Assembly: GCF_040581485.1 (NCBI RefSeq) | Contig: NC_090128.1 | Span: 19,088,931-19,152,930 of the forward strand | Length of the DNA: 64,000 nucleotides | Reading direction: 5' to 3' | Source of the DNA: Linepithema humile | Taxonomy: Eukaryota > Arthropoda > Insecta > Hymenoptera > Formicidae | In this document: piece by piece, positions 48,130 through 62,094 of the stretch | Layout of the letters: the number at the start of each line of letters is the position of its first letter | Numbering within the stretch: position 1 is the stretch's first letter | Notes under the pieces: generated by a model | Told to the model about the DNA's origin: nothing | Database searches by the model: none | The model's input: only the letters and a program-made list of their open reading frames with translations | Position numbers and translations under genes: made by a program

Positions 48130-51100
48130 CTCTCGGCTACCTCGCTGGATGCGTACAGATCATTCCAGCACGGTGCGCAAGTTAGCAGAAAGTATTCAAG
48201 GGACGGCGGCCGGTGGCCCGAATGACTGACATACGCCGTGGAAGCCTCGTGTGCAGCGAGGATGGCCCTTTCGCGTCGATGCGGTGGATGGAATACGACG
48301 GGCGGAAGAAGAACGAAGAAAAGAGGCGAAGTAATGAAGTTAGCGAGCGGGTAGGGATAGCGGAGCAAACGGCAAATGGAAGCGCGGGACTAGGAAGAAC
48401 GCAACGTGCCGATGCAATGGCTGAAGGAGAAAAGAATGTGGAGATGCGGGAATAAAAGACAAGGCTGGCGCGGCGTGTTGCCTTCCGCTGAAAAGGGAAG
48501 GAAGGCGGACGGTAGGAGAGAGGGACGGGGAGGGAAAAGAGCGCGCGGAGGAGAGAACTCGCCTGCAGGGACCACGGTCGTTGCTGCCCACGCCATGGCC
48601 CATCTATCCACGTCCACTGTGACCACCTGCGCAATCTGACAGCCCGGCTCTAACGATGCGCGCACTCTTTCCACGGTATTCTGCAGGGGACAGACGTGTC
48701 CACGGGATGTTCTCGCTCACCGACGTAGGCAAGATAGTTCCTCCGTAACGTTGCCGTAACGGAGGAAATCGATGATTCTATACACCGGAAGACGTCGAAT
48801 GTCTACAATCTTTCGTACCGTTCCGTCGTGCCCCGCACAATGTTGTAAAGCGAGACGAGACTCCGGATACTTCTCCGACATCGGAGAGCGGTTGCATTGT
48901 CGATGTAGCGGAATCTTTCCGCTGAAGTACGTTGAGCGACAATGCGAGGTGAAACGTTGATCGATAATAGGAATTGGAAAAAGATATTTCCGCGAAGGGA
49001 CACTTTTTTTATTAGCGTACTCAAAATATTGACCGGAATTTACACTTAAATTCGATCACGTCGATATTTTACGAGTGATTATTGTTCTTTAGCAACGATA
49101 TAGATATCGCGATCGCTTTAGGACGCACTTATCTATTAATTTATGGACGTCGAGTCTTTTTGCTTCATAACGTTATATTACGATCCGATAAATATAATTT
49201 TTCGATTAGTTTCTCTTTGTTCATGCAGCGGTGCGCGTTAAACGCGCTCTCGCAAAGTTGCACTTAGTATCGCGCGAGCGCCTTCGGCCATCTCCGATCT
49301 CGTTGCTGCGCAGCCTTACGTAAATATCGACGCCCTGCGGTTATTGCGCCGAGATCGGATTTCTCCGCTGCAACCCGTACTCATTATAATGTAAACTCGC
49401 ATTCTTACATGGCAGACACTTTGCAGACTGCTAGCTATTCGGAATTTCTCAGTTGAGTGGCGCACAGTCGGATCTCATATTCCGCGGCGAAAGAGAATAT
49501 TCGTTGAAAATGAACGATTTAATCGATCGAGGCTCACCGCGAGTCTTCGCTTTATAAATAAAATTCGATTATACGCGAGAGTCAACCGACTGACCGTAAG
49601 CGAGCGGAAAGCGAAATGTCTTTTACGGAATTACGGCCGTGCATGGTGCACGCAGAAGAAACTTGTATGGAGGATGCGTTCTCCAAGTTCCACGCGCAGG
49701 GCGGTTAAAAAACTGAAAAGCACTCGCTAAGGCCCGCGGGACACAATGGATCTCTCCTTTCTTCCTCTCTTACTCTCTCTTCTTCTCTCGACCAGCGGTC
49801 GAAGGTTTTCAGCACCCTAGTGGTCAATTTCCCACTCAGACGGAATCATTAGTCTACGGCTATGGCACAGGGTGCTCTCGCACTCCCTGACGAGAGAAGT
49901 ACACTCGATGAGCGGAGCCAAGCGTACTAAAAACCAAACTCGCAATCAACAACCGCGGACGCCGCGTTATACTTTGAACATAATTTTCCACCGTTGTGTA
50001 AGGGCTAATTAGTTATATCGCGACAGTGTATTGAGGAATTTTTTTCTGGCAAAAGAGATCGATGAGAAAAATTATTCACCATTGTCAATCACGTGTAGTA
50101 AATAGATGAATCTATCGCTATAACGTGTCGCAATTTTTTTTTATAAATACTCGTTTGTTGTAGAATAAAATACATTGAAAATATAGATTAAAAGAATTGT
50201 TCAAAGTTAAAATTATTCGGGTTACCGTTTTGCTCCGTTGAAAAAAAAAAATCATTTATTTCGCGAACTTTGACGATCGTCGATCGTACCGGAGACGATT
50301 CAGGCACGGAAGCGTAATTTTCGCCCGACGCTTTCGGAAGGGGTACGTAACGCGGACAAGTGCAGTCTGCGTCTGATGCGAGCGTGCGAAGAATACAGGC
50401 GGATATCCCTCCGGTCGTCGCGAGGATCGCGTGGCGACAGCCAAGAAAAAGTGTTCTGACCAAGAAAGAGACGGGAAGTGATAAAGAGAGAAAAGAAGCA
50501 GCGATAAAGAATGACGATGACGGGGCGAGAAAGGGACGCGGTTGTACCGAGAGCCAACCACGTCCGCCGGGTAATTACGATTACTATCTATGAGTAGCCA
50601 GTGGACTGTCCAAGTAGCGTGAGAAGAACAACCGTTGAGGTTCTCCATGCGAACTGGTTTCACGCCTCGTTCCGTTCGCAAGTAGTCGATCCTAGACGGA
50701 TACCCTCGCGGATATCCACGAGAGGAAGTAGGCGTACTGCCCGTACATGCCCGCTCTTTCTTTTATTTATGCCTCGTCTTCTCGCGAAACTAATATATCT
50801 TTTTACCCGCCGTCCTCGAGCTCTCTAACTCCGAGTCGAGCTGCACCCGCGAGTGAGTTATCCTCCCCGCGCTAATTCATACCGATCTATCTGCCCCGGC
50901 GTTGGTTATTTATTTATCTGTTTATCTGTCTATTCATCTAAACCGTTCGCACGTAGCACTTCGCATATCGCAAGCGAATGTTGCTTTATATCGCTCGAGC
51001 ATTGTCCGAACGCGACGCACCGCAATCGCGTGGAGATTTGAGACCAAAAGAAATGCGAAATATTATTTTCCGTCATATAAAAAAAAATAGAAACACGTAC

Positions 51101-51519
51101 GCACAACACATGTGATGTCGCGTAGCTTGAAAAAAAAAGAAGACAAGAGCAGCGTAGAAAACGTTTGAAGCAGTCGGAGTTTCGACGCGTTGTCGGACAT
51201 TAATAGATTAATTTCTGCAAAAGCGGCGGTACAGTGAGTACCGCGTCTAGTACTCGGACGGGGTTAATTCGATCTAATCAGCGTCGGGACGATGGTCTAC
51301 GATATCGCAGGATATCCGACTGGTGCGTGCGAGAGCGAGAGCGCAGTAGCCGTATCACGTAACTCGCTTTCGCAGCGCGCCGGTGTGTACACGGCGTTAC
51401 ATCCCGACGATGACGCGTGCGCGCTGGTCACGTGTAAGTATGTACAGCGCGTATGATCGTGCGTACGCGGGATTACACATACGCACATACGCAGCGATGT
51501 GCCGCATTCATGTAGCCCC

Positions 51520-51527
51520 GTCTAGAC
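51520..51527. promoter_or_regulatory. Smad-box palindrome GTCTAGAC
   Basis: Perfect GTCTAGAC that continues into GACGGCCGTC (51524-51533, itself a perfect palindrome) and CAGAC (51534-51538). The composite site is almost symmetrical. Confidence 0.45.
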
Positions 51528-51614
51528 GGCCGTCAGACGTATTATTGGGTTCGCGTAACTCTGCGCTACATAGCTATCGCATTACCTATACGCGTTACGC
51601 GTACGTAAGCGTGC

Positions 51615-51671
51615 GTGTGTGTGCGTTTTGTGTGTTTGTGGGTGTGTTGTGTGTGCGTGTGTGTGTGTGTA
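51615..51671. repeat. (GT)n-rich tract
   Basis: About 57 bp of G/T alternation with GCG and TTT interruptions. Confidence 0.85.
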
Positions 51672-54600
51672 CCAGCGCTGGCGCGACGGCCACGGTGCAT
51701 CATATGCACGCACACACGCGTGATCGAATCGCGCCGAGGTTTAGCTTCAGCTGACGTAACCACCGCTAATTACCGGTCGCACTCCGTAGATCGGTTCGAT
51801 GCGTCGCGCCCGAACGCTCGCTGTACGCACATGTAAGTTTGCCTAGCCGCGTATCCACTGGTATCCCACGTGTGCGACGCTTGGCAAATCGCCGAGTTTC
51901 CGATCCCTTTTCCGGCATCGGGAGTAGGAATTGAGGCTACGAATTGTCGGATTCCGGAATTCGAGACGCGATGTCGCGCTCACGAATAATCACGCTTGTT
52001 TAATTCTTTTTCTTCACTTTTCCCCCGTTCTCGCGCCTCTTGCGACATTAATTGTTAAACCGACCAATTCCGGTATATTCAGCCGCGGGAATATTTTTCC
52101 AGTCGGATACCCCGCGATCGAAAGCGGCGCGCGGACATTTACGGACGACGATATTCGCACGGAGCATTGTGTAACCCGTAATTATATCCGCTCCTTCAAT
52201 TTGCAAACTTATATATACATAATTCAAATCAGCGCTCAGCCGCTGGCTAATGCAATAATAATGACTTGGTGGAAATTACTGCCGCGGACTACCGTATACA
52301 TATATGATCTTTGTGAATTATGTGATATACGCAAACGCTCTAGGAGATTTTCTTTTCGAATACGATAAATCGAATCGCTTTGCGCGTCTCGAAGGGTACA
52401 AATGTGAATGATAAAGCTGGCTCATTCCGATGGCAGAACTAATCAACGTAGCATCTTTATATATCGCGAGATAAATCATAAAACGGTGAAATGTATCGCT
52501 TCGCAGGAAAAAACGAATCTTTATGAAGAAAAATCACGACTGTGACGATTGATACAGTCGGGAGAAAAATAGCCAATATGAATGATAATTAAAATTGAAA
52601 ATTATCTGAATAAATGAGTTCCTCTAAATACATAACATTAATGCTGTAAAATATGATTTGGAGATAACAAGCTTATTATGCGATTTTGACGTTTGATTCC
52701 GAAAAATTGTGCGCAGTAAAATTGATCGAATGTGACTACGATGCACAGTTTTTCGAGTTAATACTTTCTTGGCGGTTGCTCGTCTTGTTCTACGGTCTCA
52801 TCTTCGTGCCACCTCCGGCCACCTACACGATATTCTTGTCTCCAACAAGTCAGAAGCGCCTGAACCGGAGGACGTGTCTCGCCTTCCTGGAACTCGTCTC
52901 ATTTAGCGGCGCGAAACTATTTATAGGACTTGTGCTGGTGATCCGCTGAATGAACGGGTTATCTATTCGTTACGAACATTTCCACATGCAATAATCGTAC
53001 TTTTCTCTTAGCTAAGCCTTATCTATTGGCCGTTACGAGCGCCTCGCGTTTAGAATCTATGCAAACGCTCGAGGGTTCAATAAGAAACTTAATGATCGAG
53101 AAAATTGAAATTGACAAATATTCAATTCATTATCGACTAAATAATTGTTATTTAAATATATTTTTTAATATTTTGTTGTATATTCATTTTCGTAGATTAT
53201 TTAGTGCCGTACTCGTACAAATGCGAGATATTACGTAAATCTACATATTTATTATATGTATATAATTACGTACGAATTCTTGAGTTATGTGTCGTAGTGT
53301 AATATTAACGTTTACAGTATCGATATGTGGATGCTATGATATGCACATATGTTTTGTCTCTCGACAGACAACCAAGACACAACTAACTGATATTTGATTT
53401 GAATCGCTCGGGATACTAATACGATATCGATCGAGCTCTCGCATGTCTGATGCCATAGCTGTGAACTGTCTGCGGGTGAAAAAGCGGCACAAGCGATATA
53501 ACAACCCAGGCTCGATTGTTGTTGAGCAGCTCGCCGTCGGAATCAAAGTATGTACGAGAGGTTTGTTGAGAAACACTGCTTTTCGGCCTGGACGAGATCC
53601 GGACCAACGCACGGCGCGGCCGTGAGGTCAATATGGTGGTGCGAGCATAGACCAATCTGCAAAACAGGAAGATCCACTTGTCATAGATTAGGCAGCCCTT
53701 TCGTAGGCATGTGATCCTATAGGCGTAGTTCACGCACCGTGCGACAAATTGACCAGTCGTACAATCTACTTACTAATATTGTTGTGACGTGTCTTTAGTA
53801 ATAGCAGACACATGCCCTTCTCGCGAGGTGATTGAACCCGGGATAAATAGAACTGGCGCGCATGTTGTCGATACGCCGAATAGAAAATACACGTGCGTAG
53901 CGCGCACAGTGTTATTTCGTACCAGCGAAAAGTCGCCCGGTGCGCTGTGCAGCCGCCGCCGTCGCCGCCGCCGCCGTCGCGGCCACCGAGATCAAGATCG
54001 ACGAACACTTGTTTTTCTATCGTTAATTAACACGGGCGCAGCTTACGCACGTTCCCCGCTAATAGGGACATACATAAATGCGCGGTACGCTGCAAAAGCG
54101 TATCCTGCACTGTCTACCGGCTGCTACTTCATGCGTGCGTCCGCATTCCTAGCCCCTTCAATTACAAACCGCGTAAACGTACGCACACGTGTGTCCGCGC
54201 GTACGCTTGTCTATTAGAATGCCGGTGGACAAACGCTAACAACGGCCACGGATTATTACCCAGCCAGAACTGGACCTTTTGTTGTTTCTGCCGGTGTTAC
54301 ACTCGACATCCGGCTCGGCGACCGGTGCCGAACGTCGTATCATTTTCACTGGAATTCTTTTCGAACCTTTTATCAATATTGATCTCGAATGGAGAACGCT
54401 CGTATCCGATGTGTATTTGAAGCGCGACGATTCCGTTGCGCATACGAGTTTCGTTTTTCTCGTAGCACTTTACGTTCACCGTTAAATCATGAATCGAATT
54501 GCAATACTTATCGATTTCCTTTATTTTTGTTTCAATTTACAATCGCTATCCATTTTACGCTACACTGCGCTTTTGTTCTATTTTCGACGGCAGATTCGTG

Positions 54601-56014
54601 TTCCATGTCGATTCCGAAACGTGTCTCGAGCGTATTAGCCTAAAGAATCATTGCCGCAACGCAGAGATATAATGATTTGAGGGAGTATTTCTGCGGGAGA
54701 ACCTGTTTGATTAACATAATTGATAGTTGATAAATATTAAAAAAGCCGACCGTTGGATTTTAAACGCGGCAGCATAATATTAGTACCCGCGATGCATGGT
54801 AGCCGCGTTATAGCACTTACGGATCGTAGAAATATGCCTTATTATTGGTCATTATCTGTGTGAAATTATATATCTGATCGGCAGTTTCCGCTTTCGACTG
54901 TATGCATGCAATAAAGTCATTTCATCATTAGAATATTTCGCGATAATCAAAAGTCATTATTAAGTCCATTCATCGCAATCTCTAATTGGAATGCACAATG
55001 TACAATCACGATTTTACCGTCTAGCTTGCGATCTACGCGACGTTGACGAGAAAAAATTTCAAACGTACATTATCAAGGCGTAACATATTATAATTACGAC
55101 CAATGATTTACGCGCGTATTGAGAGTTAAGCGTATAGATTTAATATTATCATATCGATGAGAAACCACCTGCACATGGAAATTATATAGAATTGCAACAT
55201 TTGCGGCTGCGTTATGTTGCTTTAAAGCGCAGGTGGCATGAAAGTGTGATCACCAGATACGTTTAATGGCAATGAACAATGCTCGCGAATTCGATCTGCT
55301 GTCTCGCGATATACATGCTAGATATCGTCTCGAATTACTCGACGAACTCGCGGTCGCAATTTGTCACTTCGTATCTGTCTCGTCACACGTATCGGAGTAT
55401 AATAAGTATTCCGTGATTATCTCGCGTCAAAATACTAATTGTTAACGTTTTCCTGTCGCGAACGGTAGTATGAAGTTTGGATAACAAAATTCAATTATTT
55501 TTTCTCTTTTATTTCGCGACACAACATTATTATCAATGGCAATAACATAAAATTAACACAAAGATTTTGGATATATTATTTGTATTACGTACGCAGATTG
55601 TCGAATCTGATTGTGCGATTGAATAAAATCTTGTGACACATATAACGCACGCGATAAATCGTTATCGCTGCGTCGAGATCAAGGAAATGACTTTACACAA
55701 GTCTCTTTTCAGTAGCTTTTCTATTGATAATATAACTAACGATATAAGCCAGACACAAGAGAACATGTAATACGCGGAAAACGGATTCGGTGGACGATTT
55801 TGCCGGATGGGTGGATCGTTTCGGAAAAATAGGGAAAAAACGAGAGCGGCCAGACCAAGTTGGTTCTCTATCTTTTTCTCTTTCAGCCAGTTAGAGGGAT
55901 GCATCAAGGCCAGATGAGGCCTGTCCACTAGTAAAAGGGGACCGAAAAATGGCTGACAGACAACAAACGAGAGCCATTTGTTAACACCGATTTGCCCTGG
56001 CGTTACCGCGTCGC

Positions 56015-56022
56015 GTCTAGAC
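56015..56022. promoter_or_regulatory. Smad-box palindrome GTCTAGAC
   Basis: Perfect GTCTAGAC with GTCTGCCC at 56029-56036 and GC-rich sequence to the right. Confidence 0.45.
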
Positions 56023-58698
56023 AGCTAGGTCTGCCCGGGTCCGCCGCGCCGATCCTCTTCTATTATTCCCGTACGATACATTTCCGTAAATGCCTCACTG
56101 CGATATTTACGAAGAGTCGCGTATACGCGAGAATTATTTAAGAAACATTCGCGCGCCGTTTTGTTTATATTATCCATCGTTTGAAGAAAATTTGCATGCG
56201 AAAGGTGAATTTAAAAATTTTGAACACGGAGATCTTAGAAAAATCACTCGAAATATCATGACAACATTATTCTTGGATTTCGCAAATGGAATACTAAACT
56301 GTTTTTCTGAATTTAACGCTGACGAGCGAGCACTCGAAATAGTTGTCCACAGTTTTTGCTTGGAATTAGCAGATTCGAGTTGTGCTCACGACATAAAACG
56401 CGTAGTGCCTGTACCGCGACCTGCGTTCATCGTCTTGCCGTGAGTTCGTTCCCGCATATGCCCGGAAATGCATAATTGAAAGGCGAGGAGAGCCTCATAA
56501 ATAACCGCGCTAATTATTTCTAGCCTCGCCAATTTCCTGCCTTCTTATTTATCCGCGCGCCTTCTTTCCCTTTGGTCTTTCGCTTCCTTTCCTTCTTCAC
56601 CGACTGCTCTTCTTTCTCATCCATTTGTGCATACCTATAGTTAAACTTCTAAGTCTCTTATTGTGTCAAAAGTTTGAACGCGCATCAAAGTTTATGTTAG
56701 CGCGCACCATTGTCGTGGACCCAACTTACATTACTATCAGAGGAGAAAATCATCGATGCGATTAATGCTGTGAATTTTTCCACTGAGATTTCGTTAAAGA
56801 GAGTGAAATCATTTCGAACGCGGAATACCGTATATAAATGCACTGCAAAACCGTATATAAATTGTAATGAAAAGTGAAGATACGAGTAATATAAATTACA
56901 AGAAGCAAATTAGTACGTAAAATATCGTTTTTATTGCTAAAAGGGCAACGAGTTTGCCTCGAGACGGCCTTCACCGAGATTTTGTCGCGTCCACGAGGTC
57001 ACTTATGTAACGTAAATTAAGCTGAAACACAATTCCGCGAAATCAGCAATTTCTACCTCGGTAAAAAATCGCGCTGGTTTCTCCGAGCAACGGTCGAATT
57101 CGTGACTTAGTTTGAGACTCGCTCCGCGAGATTTCTGATCATCATCTTTTTGTCATCTCCCCCCCGCGGCTAAAAACTGCCATTTTTATAAACTTAATAA
57201 AATCTATGCACGGCGAGAACAAAGAAACTAATTTAACGCCAAGCTATTTGTTCTATTCAATGATATAAAATTATTTTTTTTTTCGCAAGAAATAAAAGAA
57301 CGACTAGAAATTAGTCATCGATATTTCCGAATATTCTCAGCGTAACGTAACGTTTTGATTCTTCTTTTTTTATGAAGACGTGTCTCGTCGTCGACTATCG
57401 AATATCCTTTTGTCTCCGTCTGTACCGACGTAATGGACTCAAAGCCGAAAAACTGCGTCTTTCAATAAATCTTTTCCTTAAGAGGTAGGGATAATCATCA
57501 GATTACCATCGTTTCAGCAAAAGGGATCACAATTGTCTTTATTTATAGAACGAATAAGTACGAGTAAATACATTAAATATTATTAAGAATATAAATCCCC
57601 AATAACAAATATCCCGATAAATCTCAATTTAATTTTTATCAATGATAAAAAAATAGATTTTCCATTATTTAATAAATATGTGCAGTGAAACATGGATTCA
57701 CTGATTGTGAGTCATATTTAATTGTGACTGCATTTTGCTATAGGACTGTACAAATTATTTTCATTTTATTAATTTTTTAAAATATTAATATTAATTATTA
57801 TACAGAAAGTTAATCAGATTTTTACAATTTGTGACTAGGCGGTTATACGTGACGAATAAATTATTTGTCGAGTCAATCCGCTATTTCTTTATAGCGCTTT
57901 TGAGTTTTTCGCCATACTGCCTGTTTCTTCTCCACTTTCGAATCCAGCTCGATACTAGGAAAATCCGCTTCGCTCGAACCAAGACCGCCTTTGCTGTGAT
58001 TGCAGGCGATTGGTAACTGTAACAAAAATAGCGATTCTCCTGTTACTTAACATATTGTACAATTTTAAATCTTGTCAAGCTGAACAATTTTTATCGCGGA
58101 AAGGTGTGCTTTCCGAGAAAGAAGTTACATTTTTAGTTTTGCGCAACAGTTTCTCTCGCGGAAACACGGCGGAACGTCGTTCTTCGACTGTATTTGGGCC
58201 AAGTGCCATCTCCCATCCGGTATCTGCTAGCATCGTTACTTGACTTACTTAGCCAAGAAAAGAAGAGACAAAAATTGAAATACAGAGAAAGAACAGTGAG
58301 AGAAAAGAGTCGCTTCCTCCACGCTCTTATCGCGTCTCAGTCGCCAGACAGATTTTTGCCAGACGTATATTTCGCTTTAATATTTTCTATTTGCCTTTAA
58401 TATTGCACACTTCTGGACGGAAATTAGCGTTACGCGGTCTCGACATGTACATGACAGTTTCGAGTTTCTCGCCGCTCTTTGACGCAACGTTAAGGGACTT
58501 GCGGGTTCTCTTTTAACGAATCGCGTGTACGGGAACGCGAAGAATTCATATTGACGACAACTGTGTGACGAGCGTAGAGCACGTAAAACGACCGGTCGTT
58601 ACTCGATTGACGAGCTTACGAGATGTCGAGGAGCGAAAAGGCTCAACTCGAGTTTCGCTTTCTCACTTGATGATAGCGATGATGCATCCGTCTGGATT

Positions 58699-58706
58699 GT
58701 CTAGAC
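58699..58706. promoter_or_regulatory. Smad-box palindrome GTCTAGAC
   Basis: Perfect GTCTAGAC with GTCTGG at 58690-58695 on its left. Confidence 0.45.
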
Positions 58707-60206
58707 CACTTATATATTATATCTCGCTCGCCGGGGCTTCGTTTTCTCTTTTTCTCATTTACGGCCAACATCGGCCAGACGGAGGAATCCATTTGTAGGA
58801 AGACGGCTGCGTTCATTAGTGTCGGTTTCGCTGACGCCGCACGACTTCAGCTTTAATTGCTTCCGATGAGCCGGTCATTCATTGACAAGTATTTACAAAC
58901 AATTTATTGACTTAATCCAATCTTGTAAAGGCGATATGTCGACAGGCCATCGACCGTGGCGAAGTCTAAAGTTATTACTTAACTGAATTACTCGCCGGAT
59001 CAACGATTCGCCCCGAAAGGGAGGATATTCGGATTATTTATCGCGCTCGAGTCATAGCTATTTCGAGACCATCAATCGGGATAATTATCAGTCGTACGCA
59101 GGGAGAGGGCCGACGATATTAGGGAGGTCTGCATGGCGGAGTAAACTATGGCAAAAAGACGAGCGGTGTGAAATATTCATTAAACAGCGTCCCGCCGGAT
59201 CGCCGTCGCACCACCATCGGATCACTGAATTATTTTGTCCTGTTCCAGCAGCACGACCCAGATTTCGTAAGTTTAACAGAAGTGGGAAGCTCAAATTAGT
59301 CGTAATAGCTGGCGAAACGTCAATATTAACCGTTTCATTGTTTATATACGTCGAAGATCGAGACGGAGATAAAAATTATTCAACGTTCTCCACTTTTTTC
59401 CCCCCGAAAATTTATTGGGATTATCGGAAAAATACGTGAATCGTGACGCTTTGTGAGGGGGGCAAAGAAAATTGTGTATTTACGTTATTCTCTCGAGGGC
59501 TTGTTTTATCGAATAGAAATTCACTCAAAGGGATTTCACGCTCTGCGTGGCGTGTGGAGCCGAAAGGTTGCAGCTTGCCGAATTGAATGGTGCAGATGTT
59601 ACGTGAACGCTATTGCATAAATTGACAGTCTCGTCTGGCGCGCGGGCAAAAGGTGGGAGGGTAGAAAATAGGCAAATAGGCCACACCGGCTGATTGAGCG
59701 ACACGGCCAAGCATCGAGCCGAGCGGAGGCAATGCACCGTGATTACCGATTAGATGGTGCAGACATGTCGCGACGTCTGCCGTACGTCCCTGCCCTTCCC
59801 GCGCTTCTCTCGCTTAATTCGTCGTTCAACCCCAGACGCGTTTAATGCGTATGCGTACGCCGATTCGTCGATGCATCGTATGTGCGCGAGCGCGCGCGCG
59901 TGTGTGTGTGAGCGCGTGAACGGCGTAGGGCGCGAAAGCACGAAACTCCATCGGCAATGGCCGCCGCCGGGCAAGGGGCACGCACATCGCGACGCGTCGC
60001 CATCGGGTGCAATGCGCCAATTAGGCCGGTGAAAAAAATGTAAACGACGCGGGGAATACGATACGCCCCGTCAGAGTTATCGGTATTCGGCGAAGCCGTT
60101 TTATTTTCGCGCGCGACGGAATGTATTATACATGCCGCGCGATTAACCCAGGCCGGCGTCGGCGGTGGAAAACTTTCGATACGTTCGGACAGAGAAAGAG
60201 GCAGCG

Positions 60207-60207
60207 A

Positions 60208-60256
<49 letters not shown>
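60207..60256. repeat. (GA)n microsatellite
   Basis: About 50 bp of GA repeat with GAAA flanks. Confidence 0.93.
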
Positions 60257-61509
60257 GAAGGAAATTCCTGGGTCGAGAACCCAGACACCACCGCGGGCGT
60301 GGTGGTCGATCGCGCGCGAACAAAACGGTGCCGACGTACAATAACATATTAGGAATTCGCGGGTTCTCTGACGGTGGTAGGGTGCCAGACGGTCTGTGCC
60401 AGTTTGAAAGTTTGTCCCGGTTTACCCGTCTGGCATACCGGGAAGCGACGTGGACGCACGTGCGCCGCACCTTGACAGCTTGAATATGGGCTCCAACGCG
60501 GAGACAGCATATTGGGTTCGAAACTTTGCTCGTTTACAACGCTGCCAGTGTGTCTGCCACCGCCGCCGTCTGCCGCCTCTTCCTCCACCTCCGCTATCTC
60601 CGAATACACGTCGACTGCACCGCGCCGCGACTCTCAAATATAAACGTCCCCCGAAGCTCTTCCTCCTCCTTTAATACTTCCCCCTCCCCCCCCCCTCCTT
60701 GCGCATTCGTCGTGATCGAAATATTCCCGAAACATCCGGAGAGAGTAACGCGATTCCGCCGAGAAAATCCTATTTCGAATCGTCTCGCGAGCGAATTTCA
60801 GACATGTCAATGGCTTCTCGCAGCAAAGACTAGACTTGTTCAATCGGTAGATTTAATCCGAAGAGTTGTCGTCGCATAGATGGATCTCTTAAGAATATTG
60901 TCGTGATTTGTGCCGAAATTGTACGAAATAAAATAACGAAAAATAAGAAAATCTGGGGGTTACTTGACTCCAACTGTTGCAACCGGCTACATCGGAATCG
61001 CCAATCTTACGTTTGTCAAATTGCAAATGTTTGCACGGAATTGATGTAAGCTAAAATAAAGGCGCACGGTTGAGCATCAATCTTTAGCAATTGCACCAAC
61101 TTATTGGTAGGCACATGATTCGCCAACGATTGCTCGTTTAGACAGGCAATTTTCGTTTTCTCCGTCGAAAATGGATTAAAATGGAATTTATATTAGAAGC
61201 CTCTGCTCGTTCACCGCATAATGTTAATACGATAAACGTATTGTTTGGACAATAGCCCGGAATAATTCGGAAGTAACTAGCGCACGGGCAAAATATAGCG
61301 CAGGACCGACAGCGGCCATACGCTCAGCACGTAGATGTGGACGCAGACGAGGTACACGACAGAGGTTTATGCATACCGATCATGCATACACAGGCGTCAC
61401 ACATCCTAATCGCGCGCGAGCGCACCTCCCGCGATAATCCTGTGATGGATGTCCCTAGGTGGTCGGTAAGCCCTACCGGCCAGACCGTTCGGTATATCGG
61501 TGTGTTTAC

Positions 61510-61528
61510 CCAGACGGAAGCCGTCTGG
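61510..61528. promoter_or_regulatory. Inverted Smad half-sites, CCAGACGG-N3-CCGTCTGG
   Basis: Two exact 8-bp inverted half-sites, each containing AGAC/GTCT, separated by AAG. It lies 560 bp left of another Smad-box palindrome. The regulatory role is inferred. Confidence 0.35.
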
Positions 61529-62086
61529 CGGCGATAGGGCAACCGACGACGTCTCCCGTGCGGTATGCACGGTTCATACGTCGGCTCTACTTAAACCATT
61601 AAAAAGGTGCACGTGTGTATGAAAACGGCAAATCAGCAGCACTTGATCGTAAAAAGCAAACGAATCGTCGCCCAGCAGTTTGTCAATTCAATAACATTAA
61701 ATGCCCAACGTTATTATTCTATTTACCGCGTATCTCGAGCCCTCTTGCGTTCGAAATTAAATACTGACGCGATGAATCAAGACGATCAAGAGAAATGGAT
61801 AAAAAAGCGGATGCAGAATACGCGATTCAATTTAAAACACAAGGAATGTGTAAGAAAGCATAAATCGTGCATCGTGCACACATTTCTCTCCGTCGCGTCG
61901 CGTTGCACCGCCGCGTCTGTTTCGATGGCGCGCTCCAGCGTCACACGGCTTGTTGTTAATCGAGACGTATCGCGCGCACCGGCGTCGCGCCGTAATTAAT
62001 AAATCTCTTATTGTACATATTTGTATGTCGATACCGGACGATTATTCGGCCACCGTGTGCCGTGCGGTCGTATACACACGCATCTC

Positions 62087-62094
62087 GTCTAGAC
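62087..62094. promoter_or_regulatory. Smad-box palindrome GTCTAGAC
   Basis: Perfect GTCTAGAC, context catctcGTCTAGACcaatcg. This is the only upstream copy without an extra GTCTG/CAGAC within 20 bp. Confidence 0.4.

Noticed and set aside
47590..48368. Frames of 211 and 175 codons with Cys-Val-Arg-Ala or Ala-Arg-Thr-His repeats
   Set aside because: They are microsatellite translations of the TGCG array, with no splice or domain support.
53805..53850. Sequence resembling a tRNA T-loop on the minus strand (GGGTTCAATCA)
   Set aside because: The flanking bases do not form the T-stem, and no acceptor or anticodon stem can be drawn.
56090..56443. Plus-strand frame of 117 codons with balanced composition
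   Set aside because: No domain, signal peptide, splice partner or homology I recognise. The length is within chance for this region.
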